Under the pieces are notes generated by a model. The model did not search any database, was not told where the DNA came from, and saw nothing but the letters and a program-made list of their open reading frames with translations. From NCBI GenBank assembly GCA_000753455.2, contig LM994670.1, positions 51,074-115,073 of the forward strand: 64,000 nucleotides of DNA, written 5' to 3'. How positions within the stretch are numbered: the stretch's first letter is position 1; the number at the start of each line of letters is the position of its first letter. The stretch is from Clostridium jeddahitimonense. Its GTDB lineage: Bacteria > Bacillota > Clostridia > Clostridiales > Clostridiaceae. Both the position numbers and the translations under genes were made by a program. Positions 28,880 to 37,291 of this stretch are shown here, piece by piece.

Positions 28880-30499
28880 ATGAAAAAAGGTATTGCTGCA
28901 TCAAAGGGTTATGCAATAGGTAAAGTATTCATACAAGAACATGAAGAAATAGTTATAACTGATGCTAAGGTTTCAGACGTAGCTGCTGAAAAGGAAAAGT
29001 TACAAAAAGCTTTAGAAGCTTGTAAAGAGCAATTAACAGCTATAAAAGAAAAAACCCTTGCAGAAATAGGAGAGCACGAAGCACAAGTTTTCGAAGCTCA
29101 TTTAACTTTATTAGATGACCCAGAATTCACAGGTCAAATGGAAATGACTATAGAAGGTGACAGCTTAAATGCTATGAAGGCAGTTCAAAGCGTTACAGAT
29201 ACATTTGTTATGATCTTCGAATCAATGGAAGATGACTATATGAGAGAAAGAGCTGCTGATATTAAAGACGTTTCTAAGAGAATAATCTCTAACTTAGCAG
29301 GAAAAGGTGGAAGTGGATTTGCTATAACTGAAGCAAATACTGTAGTTGTTGCCTATGATTTAACTCCATCAGATACAGCTCAATTAGATAGATCAAAGGT
29401 TGTTGGTTTCTTAACTGATATCGGAGGAAGAACTTCTCACTCAGCTATCATGGCTAGAACTTTAGAAATCCCAGCTGTAGTTGGTTTAGGAGATATAACT
29501 AAATCAGTTAAAAATGGTGATTCAATCATAGTTGACGGTATGGAAGGATTTGCTATAATCAATCCATCAGAAGAGGTTATTGCTGAATATGTTGCTAAAA
29601 AAGAAAAATTTGCAGCAGAACAAGAAGAATTAAAGAAACTTATCGAAGTTAAAACTGTAACTAAATCAGGTAAGAGAATTGAAGTTTGTGGTAACATCGG
29701 TAAGCCAGAAGATATAGATCAAGTATTAGCTAACGGTGGAGATGGGGTAGGTCTATTTAGAACTGAGTTCTTATACATGGACAGAGATTCAGCTCCAACT
29801 GAAGAAGAACAATTCCAAGCTTACAAGACTGTTTTAGAAAAAGCTAACGGTAAGCAAATAGTTATTAGAACATTAGATATCGGTGGGGATAAAGTATTAC
29901 CATACTTACCATTACCGGAAGAAATGAACCCATTCTTAGGATACAGAGCTATAAGATTATGCTTAGATAGAAAAGACATATTCAGAGTTCAAATAAGAGC
30001 TTTATTAAGAGCTTCTGTATACGGAAATCTTTGCGTAATGTTCCCAATGATTTCAGGATTAGAAGAATTCCAAGCTGCTAAGGCTTTCGTTGAAGAATGC
30101 AGAGCAGAATTACATGCTGAAGGTGTTAAGACTTCAGATACAACTCAATGGGGTATCATGGTTGAAATTCCAGCTGCAGCAGTTATGGCTGATGAATTAG
30201 CTAAATATGTAGACTTCTTCTCAATCGGAACTAACGACTTAATCCAATACACATTAGCTGCTGATAGAATGAGTGAAAAGGTATCATACCTTTACAATCC
30301 AATGCATCCAGCTGTATTAAGATTAATAAAGATGACTATTGATGGAGCTCACAAGCATGGTAAGTGGGTTGGAATGTGTGGAGAAATGGCAGGAGATGAA
30401 GCTGCTATCCCAACATTAGTAGAATATGGACTAGACGAATTCTCAATGAGTGCTACTTCAATTCTAACAGCTAAGAAGATAATTTTAGAACAAGAGTAG
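28880..30499 (+). CDS. ptsI: Phosphoenolpyruvate-protein phosphotransferase (PTS enzyme I)
   Basis: 539 residues. H187 in GGRTSHSAIMAR is the phosphorylated histidine, the PEP-binding domain contains GVGLFRTEFLYMDRD, and the C-terminus has GMCGEMAGDE. Enzyme I takes phosphate from PEP and passes it to HPr. No ptsH is adjacent; the gene is alone between its own promoter and terminator. GGGAGGA precedes the ATG. Confidence 0.96.
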   Translation: MKKGIAASKGYAIGKVFIQEHEEIVITDAKVSDVAAEKEKLQKALEACKEQLTAIKEKTLAEIGEHEAQVFEAHLTLLDDPEFTGQMEMTIEGDSLNAMKAVQSVTDTFVMIFESMEDDYMRERAADIKDVSKRIISNLAGKGGSGFAITEANTVVVAYDLTPSDTAQLDRSKVVGFLTDIGGRTSHSAIMARTLEIPAVVGLGDITKSVKNGDSIIVDGMEGFAIINPSEEVIAEYVAKKEKFAAEQEELKKLIEVKTVTKSGKRIEVCGNIGKPEDIDQVLANGGDGVGLFRTEFLYMDRDSAPTEEEQFQAYKTVLEKANGKQIVIRTLDIGGDKVLPYLPLPEEMNPFLGYRAIRLCLDRKDIFRVQIRALLRASVYGNLCVMFPMISGLEEFQAAKAFVEECRAELHAEGVKTSDTTQWGIMVEIPAAAVMADELAKYVDFFSIGTNDLIQYTLAADRMSEKVSYLYNPMHPAVLRLIKMTIDGAHKHGKWVGMCGEMAGDEAAIPTLVEYGLDEFSMSATSILTAKKIILEQE

Positions 30500-30537
30500 T
30501 CATTAATAATTTAAAATGAATAGTTATTAATTAAAGT

Positions 30538-30565
30538 AAAAAGTGCGCTTAGGCGCACTTTTTTT
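30538..30565 (+). terminator. Terminator of ptsI
   Basis: AAAAAGTGCGC and GCGCACTTTTT pair around TTAG and are followed by T. The GTGCG core resembles hairpins in repeat copy C. Confidence 0.92.
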
Positions 30566-30690
30566 GTTTATTAATTTCCAATCATGAATTCTTAATTGAC
30601 TAAACAGTATCTTTAAATTTTCGACAGGAATAATAAAAAGAAAGAAGAATATTAATTATAAGGATACTTATATGTAATTTGAGGTGTAAT

Positions 30691-31224
30691 ATGGAAAAAG
30701 TTTTAGGACTATTTTTATCAATATTTAAGATAGGAGCTTTTACATTTGGTGGAGGCTATGCGATGATACCATTAATTGAAAAAGAAGTAGTAGGAAATAA
30801 AGGATGGATTACTAAAGATGAATTTGTAGATATTTTAGTAGTTTCTCAAAGCCTACCAGGGGCCTTGGCTATAAATACATCAATATTCTTAGGATATAAA
30901 ATTGCAGGGTTGTTAGGTGCTATAGTAGCGCTACTTGCAGTAATATTGCCATCATTTTTTATTATTTTAATCATTGCAGTATTTTTTATGCAATTTAGAG
31001 ATAATTATTATGTAAATGCGGCATTTAAAGGGATAACAGCAGCAGTACCAATGCTAGTTTTAGTGGGAGCAATAAGTCTTTCAAAAGGTTTAGAAAAGAA
31101 TATAAGAACAGCTATAACTATTATTATTGGACTGATTGCATTGGCGTTTTTTAATATACATCCTGTATTGGTAATAATACTTTCAGGTCTATATGGGATT
31201 ATATTTTTAAGAAAGCAGGTGTAA
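30691..31224 (+). CDS. Chromate-transporter family (ChrA) half protein, first
   Basis: 177 residues (MEKVLGLFLSIFKIGAFTFGGGYAMIPLIEKEVV), with the CHR-domain signature FxFGGGYAM and about five to six hydrophobic segments. Short ChrA proteins work as pairs, each giving one half of the usual two-domain transporter. The substrate is unproven; chromate or sulfate is inferred from the family. ATG 30691 follows GAGGTG; a TTG four codons upstream lies at or before that site. Confidence 0.85.
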   Translation: MEKVLGLFLSIFKIGAFTFGGGYAMIPLIEKEVVGNKGWITKDEFVDILVVSQSLPGALAINTSIFLGYKIAGLLGAIVALLAVILPSFFIILIIAVFFMQFRDNYYVNAAFKGITAAVPMLVLVGAISLSKGLEKNIRTAITIIIGLIALAFFNIHPVLVIILSGLYGIIFLRKQV

Positions 31225-31228
31225 GGTT

Positions 31229-31753
31229 ATGGAGATATTAATTAGACTTTACTTAGCTTTTTTAAAGATAGGTACTTTTAGCTTTGGTGGCGGATATGCA
31301 ATGTTACCTTTCATGCAAAAAGAAATAGTAGAAAATAATTCATGGATATCTATGTCTGAATTTAGTGACATAATAGGTATATCACAAATGACACCAGGGC
31401 CTGTAGCTATAAATTCTGCGACCTTTGTTGGATATAAGGTAGGAGGTGTTATTGGAAGCGCCATAGCTACAATAGGAGTAGTTACAACATCATTTATATT
31501 AGTAAGTATAATTAGTAAAATATTAAATAAGTTTAAGGAATCTATAGTTATAAGGTCTATGTTAGCTGGAATGAGACCAATACTTATAGCACTTATAATA
31601 TATGCATTTATAGATTTAGCAAAAGAATCTTATATAGATTTTAAAAGTATAATTATAACAATAATAATAGGAATCATATTATTATCCAAGAAAGTACATC
31701 CAATTTTAGTTGTAGTTATTGCGGCAATATTAGGATTAATATTCTATTTGTAA
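31229..31753 (+). CDS. Chromate-transporter family (ChrA) half protein, second
   Basis: 174 residues (MEILIRLYLAFLKIGTFSFGGGYAMLPFMQKEIV), paralogous to the preceding gene, four bases after its stop. Together they would form a heterodimeric CHR transporter in the membrane. The family motif GIxQMTPGPVAINSATFVGYK is clear. Confidence 0.85.
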   Translation: MEILIRLYLAFLKIGTFSFGGGYAMLPFMQKEIVENNSWISMSEFSDIIGISQMTPGPVAINSATFVGYKVGGVIGSAIATIGVVTTSFILVSIISKILNKFKESIVIRSMLAGMRPILIALIIYAFIDLAKESYIDFKSIIITIIIGIILLSKKVHPILVVVIAAILGLIFYL

Positions 31754-31823
31754 CTAATAATATTAATATGATAAAAAAATATAACTTAGATAAAGTTTTT
31801 AAGAAAAGTATAGGAGGAAAATA

Positions 31824-32996
31824 ATGATTACTGTTATTAAGAATATACATGTTTACGCACCAGAAGATCTAGGAATTAAAGATGTAGTAATAACTTCAAA
31901 TAAAATTGAAGGAATATATGATAATGTAGAGATTCCAAATAATTTTGTAGCAATAGAAATAATTGATGGAAAAGGAAAGTTACTTTATCCAGGATTTATA
32001 GATAATCATGTTCATATATTAGGTGGAGGTGGTGAAGGTGGATTTAAGACACGTACACCAGAGATGCAGTTATCAACACTAATAGAAGCGGGAGTAACTA
32101 CAGTAGTAGGATGCATTGGAACTGATGGAGTATGTAGAAATATGAGATCATTAATTGCCAAAGCTAAAGGCTTAGAAGAAGAGGGAATAACTACTTATTG
32201 TTATACAGGTTCTTATGAGATTCCAGTTAAAACAATAACTGACAGTATTAAAGGTGACATGATGATGGTTGATAAGGTAATAGGAGTTGGAGAAGTTGCA
32301 TTATCAGATCATAGAAGCTCTCAAGCTACATATCAAGACTTTGTTAATACAGTAGCTAGCGCAAGAGTTGGAGGATTGTTATCAGGAAAAGCAGGAATAG
32401 TAAATGTTCATTTAGGTAATGGGGCTAGAAAATTAGAGTATTTATCTAAATTAATAGATGAAACAGAAATTCCACCAACACAAGTATTGCCAACTCATAT
32501 AAATAGAAGTGATAAGTTATTTTATGAAGGTGAAGCATACGCTAAACGAGGAGGATTTATAGATTTAACAACAAGCAGTGATCCTAACTTTTTAGAACCA
32601 GGAGAAATAAGAGCTGGTGAAGGTCTAGCAATTCTTTGGAAAAATGGAGTAGATATAGAACATATAACATTTTCATCAGATGCAAATGGAAGTATGCCTA
32701 GATTTGATGAACAAGGACATTTAATCGGTTTAGGAATATGTTCAGTAGCTAGTTTATATAGAGAGGTTAAGGAAAGTATAAAAAATCATAATGTTCCGAT
32801 AGAAGAAGCAATAAAAGTAATAACTTCTAATGTAGCAAATATACTTAAGCTTGACAATAAAGGAAGAATAACAGAAGGAAGAGATGCAGACTTTGTAATA
32901 GTAGATGAAGAAAGTTTAGATATAGATATGGTAATAGCTAAAGGTAAAATAGTTGTTCAAAAAGGAGAAGCTGTTATAAAAGGAACATTTGAATAA
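31824..32996 (+). CDS. iadA: Beta-aspartyl-peptidase (isoaspartyl dipeptidase)
   Basis: 390 residues of the amidohydrolase fold. H62-x-H64 (DNHVHILGGGGEGG) are metal ligands, and GEVALSDHRSSQ and the C-terminal FSSDANGSMP segment fit IadA. It hydrolyses beta-aspartyl dipeptides from damaged proteins. TAGGAGGA precedes the ATG. Its stop codon lies inside the first hairpin of repeat copy C. Confidence 0.92.
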   Translation: MITVIKNIHVYAPEDLGIKDVVITSNKIEGIYDNVEIPNNFVAIEIIDGKGKLLYPGFIDNHVHILGGGGEGGFKTRTPEMQLSTLIEAGVTTVVGCIGTDGVCRNMRSLIAKAKGLEEEGITTYCYTGSYEIPVKTITDSIKGDMMMVDKVIGVGEVALSDHRSSQATYQDFVNTVASARVGGLLSGKAGIVNVHLGNGARKLEYLSKLIDETEIPPTQVLPTHINRSDKLFYEGEAYAKRGGFIDLTTSSDPNFLEPGEIRAGEGLAILWKNGVDIEHITFSSDANGSMPRFDEQGHLIGLGICSVASLYREVKESIKNHNVPIEEAIKVITSNVANILKLDNKGRITEGRDADFVIVDEESLDIDMVIAKGKIVVQKGEAVIKGTFE

Positions 32997-33175
32997 AAGT
33001 GCGAAGCACTTTTAAAGTTAAGAGTGAAGAGTTAAAAGTGAAAAGTTTAGGAAGAAACTGCTCTGCAGTTTCTAAAATATAATATTTTAAAGTCAGCTTT
33101 AGCTGACTTTATTTCTAAACTTCTAGCTATTCTCTTTTAACTCTTAACTAAATAAAGTGCGTCGCGCTTTATTTA
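32995..33175. repeat. Nested-hairpin intergenic repeat, copy C
   Basis: The whole gap between convergent iadA and the SleB-like gene is hairpins. AAAAGTGC/GCACTTTT (32995-33013), AGAAACTGC/GCAGTTTCT (33053-33073), AAAGTCAGCT/AGCTGACTTT (33089-33110) and a 12-bp stem TAAATAAAGTGC/GCGCTTTATTTA (33149-33175, one G-T pair). AAGAGTTAAAAG (33027-33038) pairs with CTTTTAACTCTT (33134-33145) around the middle two. The outer hairpins overlap both stop codons. It shares the GAAACTGC core with copy B and the outer arms with copy A. Confidence 0.65.
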
Positions 33176-33763
33176 GTATAATGAGAAGAAAACATGATGG
33201 CCTATAGGTGTTATATTAGTTTTATCAACTTGTTGCATCCAACTACATGTTGCGATTTCAGGGTTATAAAAGAATAACGCCTCTCTTGTTGGATCATGAC
33301 CATTTATTGCTTCATATACTGCATCGAAACATTCTTGAGAAGGTGATACGTGTATTTCATTATCTATGACGCAAGAAAAAGCATTTGGCTGAAATACTAC
33401 CTCCTCAATAGTATCAGGAAAGTTAGGAGATAATACTCTATTAAGTATTACTGATGCAACTGCTACCTTTCCTTCAAAGGGCTCCCCTTTACTTTCAGCA
33501 TAAACTATTTGCGACATAAGATATATATCATTTTGAGTTAAATAAATCATTCTATCGTTTTGATTAAAAACTTCTACATACTCATCATTGGATATATCTA
33601 TAAAATTATTTATTGAATTGTCGTTTGCTTTAGTTGTTAAAAGTATGTTTGCGCTATCCTGAACCATAAGCATATCATTTTCGCAAGCAAAATTAGGATA
33701 ACTATATAGCGCTGAAAGAGAAAGGGTCAAAATAAAAGAAAATACTTGTTTGAATTTTTTCAT
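33173..33763 (-). CDS. SleB/CwlJ-type cell wall hydrolase, secreted
   Basis: 196 residues. A signal peptide (MKKFKQVFSFILTLSLSALYSYPNFAC) is followed by a linker and a Hydrolase_2 domain from about residue 75, with the presumed catalytic E90 in QIVYAESKGEPFEGKVAVASVILNR. Such enzymes are lytic transglycosylases of spore cortex or vegetative wall. Its start follows AAGGAGG on the minus strand. It lies 64 bases after the upstream coiled-coil gene, probably in one operon. SleB proper also has a peptidoglycan-binding domain, not seen here. Confidence 0.85.
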   Translation of the reverse strand: MKKFKQVFSFILTLSLSALYSYPNFACENDMLMVQDSANILLTTKANDNSINNFIDISNDEYVEVFNQNDRMIYLTQNDIYLMSQIVYAESKGEPFEGKVAVASVILNRVLSPNFPDTIEEVVFQPNAFSCVIDNEIHVSPSQECFDAVYEAINGHDPTREALFFYNPEIATCSWMQQVDKTNITPIGHHVFFSLY

Positions 33764-33827
33764 AAAAACCTCCTTTTGGATATAACCCAATCAAACAATA
33801 TTTTTACCCAAAATAAGAAAATTAATA

Positions 33828-34826
33828 CTAAAAATTTTCTGAAGATTTTTCTAGAGATTTTAATGAGTCATTAACATCATCCAATTTAGAAAAAGCATTT
33901 TTATAATTTTTATCTATACTTTCTTTATTATCTTCATAATTACTAGATGATTTTTCGAATATTATAGCTACCTTTAGTGTTTTTAAATAATTAGAATATA
34001 AGTTACAGGTATCAATTAGAGAAGTATAGTATGATAAATAGCCTTCAGGAATAGAAATACTATTAATACTACTTTTTATACTTAAGTATTTACTTTCTTT
34101 ATCGGCCAAATCTTTTAATATAGCATCGAAAGACCTATTATCTTCTCTAACTTTTGATATAGCAGGTTCAAGGTTTTCAGCTAATTGTGATAAATCGTTA
34201 ACAGCAGTTTTAAAGCTCTTTATAAATAATTCACCTTGAGATGTATTTACATTACTCTTTTTGGTAAGAGTCTCTAAATTACTCAAGTAATTTATTAGTT
34301 TGTCGAAAAATATTAAAGAGTCATCAGTAAATCCTATTTCTATGCCTAAATAATTTAAATCAACATAGCTTTTTAATAAGTCAAATTGTTGCTCATTTAT
34401 TTTACTTACATAGTCAGAGGTAGATGATATGTTTTGATATTCTAAAGACGAAATGCAACAATTATATAGATTTTGGGCAGACTCTATAGAAGAAAGAATT
34501 TTAGAAGAAGTTTCTCTACCGTAATCATCAACAATTACTAAAGAGCGTAAATTATTTTTAACTTTTTCTAAATTATCAATATTGTTTTTAAGAGTAGTTA
34601 CTGTGTTTTTATTATTTAGAGTAAATTCAGTAGAGCACTCTTCAATTGAATTGTTTATAGTATTTAATTCATCAACTATATGATCAAAAGTATTAGATTC
34701 TTTAACATTATTTTTAAGTTTATAATTATAAATAAATATTATAGATAGTAATGTTAGTAAAACTAATAAAAATAAAATTACTATAAACTTATGATTTCCT
34801 CTAAATTTAATTTTTAAGTTTTCCAT
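33828..34826 (-). CDS. Membrane-anchored coiled-coil protein of unknown function
   Basis: 332 residues. I do not recognise the family. The N-terminus (MENLKIKFRGNHKFIVILFLLVLLTLLSIIFIYNY) is a short basic cytoplasmic tail plus one membrane segment. The rest (about 35-332) is serine-, asparagine- and lysine-rich, strongly helical and coiled-coil-like, presumably outside the membrane. The ATG is preceded by GAGGTG; an in-frame GTG lies in that site. Its likely operon partner is a secreted wall hydrolase, so a role in localising or controlling wall cleavage is possible but only inferred. Confidence 0.6.
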   Translation of the reverse strand: MENLKIKFRGNHKFIVILFLLVLLTLLSIIFIYNYKLKNNVKESNTFDHIVDELNTINNSIEECSTEFTLNNKNTVTTLKNNIDNLEKVKNNLRSLVIVDDYGRETSSKILSSIESAQNLYNCCISSLEYQNISSTSDYVSKINEQQFDLLKSYVDLNYLGIEIGFTDDSLIFFDKLINYLSNLETLTKKSNVNTSQGELFIKSFKTAVNDLSQLAENLEPAISKVREDNRSFDAILKDLADKESKYLSIKSSINSISIPEGYLSYYTSLIDTCNLYSNYLKTLKVAIIFEKSSSNYEDNKESIDKNYKNAFSKLDDVNDSLKSLEKSSENF

Positions 34827-34985
34827 TATATACACCTCGAAAAAGTATTCTTTACATAAATTTATATTAATGAAAGTAAATAAATATTAATAAGTTAAGG
34901 AAAAATAATAAAATAAAATTTTTTATACTAAGACTTGGAATAATGGTGTATAATTTTAATTAGAAAATTTATGGTGGTGGACTAA

Positions 34986-35840
34986 ATGCAAGAGTTTTTT
35001 ACAGTGGTTACAAATTCACTAGCAAATATTTCAATAATGTCTATTGTAGATATTTTAGCAGTTGCATTTATTTTTTATAAAGGATATATGCTTATAAAAG
35101 AAACTAGAGCAGAACAATTATTGAAAGGTATAGTTTTTATAATTATATTAATTCCTATAAGTGGATTGCTAAATTTAACGATGTTGAATTTTATATTGAA
35201 TAAAACATTAACTATAGGAGTATTATCAGTAGTAATTATTTTTCAACCAGAAATAAGAAGAGCGTTAGAGCATTTAGGAAGAAGTGCATTTGAAGATGTA
35301 CATGGTTTCGAAGATAGTGAAAAAAGAAATATATATGTAAAAGAAATAGTTACAGCTGTATCTAACTTAGCCGAAACTAAGACTGGAGCATTAATAGTTA
35401 TTGAACAAAGTACAGGGCTTGCTGAAATAACATCTACTGGAACTATATTAGATGCAAGAATTTCAGCAAATCTTTTAGAAAATATATTTGTAGTAAATAC
35501 ACCGTTACATGATGGTGCAACGATTATAGGGAAAAATAAAATATTAGCATCAGGTTGCGTGTTGCCTTTGACCGGTAATAAGGATATTAATAAAAAGCTT
35601 GGAACTAGGCATAGAGCAGCTATTGGATTATCTGAAATATCAGATTCAATAGTTATAATAGTTTCAGAAGAAACAGGAACTATTTCATTGGCTATAAATG
35701 GTAGATTAACAAGAAACTATGATAAAGAGAAATTAAGAGTAATTTTACTGAAGATAATGGAACATAGAGAAGAGAAGAAAGTTAAAACGGCAGGCAAGAA
35801 GGTGAAATTATGGATAACTGGAATAATAAACAAAAAGTAA
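34986..35840 (+). CDS. cdaA: Diadenylate cyclase CdaA
   Basis: 284 residues. Three N-terminal membrane segments (about 15-90) precede a DAC domain with DGA at 176-178 (LHDGATIIG) and RHR at 208-210 (GTRHRAAIGLS). It makes cyclic-di-AMP from two ATP, controlling potassium and wall homeostasis. It overlaps cdaR by 31 bases. A TATAAT lies at 34949-34954 without a clear -35. Confidence 0.96.
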   Translation: MQEFFTVVTNSLANISIMSIVDILAVAFIFYKGYMLIKETRAEQLLKGIVFIIILIPISGLLNLTMLNFILNKTLTIGVLSVVIIFQPEIRRALEHLGRSAFEDVHGFEDSEKRNIYVKEIVTAVSNLAETKTGALIVIEQSTGLAEITSTGTILDARISANLLENIFVVNTPLHDGATIIGKNKILASGCVLPLTGNKDINKKLGTRHRAAIGLSEISDSIVIIVSEETGTISLAINGRLTRNYDKEKLRVILLKIMEHREEKKVKTAGKKVKLWITGIINKK

Positions 35841-37054
35841 TAGTTCAAATAGTATGTCTTTTATTATCCGTAGCTTTATGGTTCTATGTAACGAATGTAG
35901 AGAACCCAATTAAGACACAAGATATAAATAAAGTACCTGTCAAACTTATGAATGAGGGAGTGCTTAGAGATTCTAATCTTATACTGGCTCCTAACCAGCA
36001 ATTCTTTGTTAACTTAAAGGTTGAAGGAACGACTCAAGATTTACGTAAAATAAGTAAGGATGACTTTGAAATTACTATAGATTTAAGCGAATATGCTTAT
36101 AAGGTTGGAGCTAATAAGATTCCAGTTCATATAGTTGATTCACCTGCTAGAGTGGCAATAAAGAATAATAGTTCATTGACCTTAACGATATATATAGATG
36201 AATATATTAAGAGAGATGTAGAGATAACTTCAGAGATAGATATAATAGCAAAACCGACTTATTATGTTGCGCCAATAGAATTTGCTAAAAGTAAAGTAAC
36301 TATTAGTGGACCAAAATCAGCAGTAGATAAGGTTTATTCAGTAGTAGCTAGAGGTGAAGAATATAATGTAAATGAAACAATATCTAAGAGTTATCATTTA
36401 TATCCTGTAGATGAGAATGGTAATAAAATTGAAAATGTAACATTATCTCAAGATACAGTTGATGCAACTATAAAAGTAAATGAAGGAAAAGTGGTTCCTA
36501 TTAAAATAAATACAGTAGGTCAACTAACAAGTGGTTTAAGATTAAAAGATTTTACACCAAATTATAAAGAGGTTGAATTAAGTGGACCTAAGGAAATTTT
36601 AGATACTATTGATGTAATTGAAAGTGATGTAGTAAATCTATCAAATATTACAGGAAATACAAGTATAGATGTAGCATTAAAAATACCTGACAAAGTACAG
36701 GTTAATCTAGGAGAAGTTCAAAGCATTTCTATAAATGTTGTTGTGGAAAGTGAAGTAAGTAAAGAGGTTACTGTAGATGTTGCATTAAATGGATTAAATG
36801 AAGGATTAACGCTTGATGCACCTAATAAAAGTATAAGGATAAAAGTTAGTGGTTATGAAGAGGATATAAAGAATATAACGTCAGAATCAATAACTGCTAG
36901 TTTAGATTTATCAAGCTATACTGAAGCAGGACAATTTACAGAAGCTCCAACGATAGCGTTAATTACACCTAATGATAAGGTGAGGATAGAAGCTTTGGAT
37001 AAAGTATCTTTTAATATAGAAAAGATAGTTACGGAAACTCCGCCAACAGAATAA
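35810..37054 (+). CDS. cdaR: CdaR, YbbR-domain regulator of CdaA
   Basis: 414 residues. A short N-terminus and one membrane anchor (VIVQIVCLLLSVALWFYV) are followed by four YbbR-like beta domains outside the membrane (for example VKLMNEGVLRDSNLILAPNQ; NGLNEGLTLDAPNKSIRIKVSG). CdaR binds CdaA and modulates c-di-AMP synthesis. The start overlaps cdaA. The usual third gene glmM is not next; a terminator follows. Confidence 0.93.
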   Translation: MDNWNNKQKVIVQIVCLLLSVALWFYVTNVENPIKTQDINKVPVKLMNEGVLRDSNLILAPNQQFFVNLKVEGTTQDLRKISKDDFEITIDLSEYAYKVGANKIPVHIVDSPARVAIKNNSSLTLTIYIDEYIKRDVEITSEIDIIAKPTYYVAPIEFAKSKVTISGPKSAVDKVYSVVARGEEYNVNETISKSYHLYPVDENGNKIENVTLSQDTVDATIKVNEGKVVPIKINTVGQLTSGLRLKDFTPNYKEVELSGPKEILDTIDVIESDVVNLSNITGNTSIDVALKIPDKVQVNLGEVQSISINVVVESEVSKEVTVDVALNGLNEGLTLDAPNKSIRIKVSGYEEDIKNITSESITASLDLSSYTEAGQFTEAPTIALITPNDKVRIEALDKVSFNIEKIVTETPPTE

Positions 37055-37076
37055 ATTTATAGATAATATTTGATTA

Positions 37077-37110
37077 ATAAAGCCATCAATAAGATGGCTT
37101 TATTTTTTTA
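37077..37110 (+). terminator. Terminator of cdaA-cdaR
   Basis: AAAGCCATC (37079-37087) and GATGGCTTT (37093-37101) with loop AATAA, followed by ATTTTTTT. Confidence 0.93.
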
Positions 37111-37291
37111 TAAAAAACTGTATTAATAAATAAGATATGATAAAATATAGAACTATAAGTAATATCAAAGGTTAAATTTTTAATCAGCTATGTATTTAAA
37201 GAAATTATCGCAGATTGAATTACGACTTGATAAATAGAATTATAAACCAGTAGGTTATAGTTCCTTAAAAAACAATTTGAAAGGTGATTAT

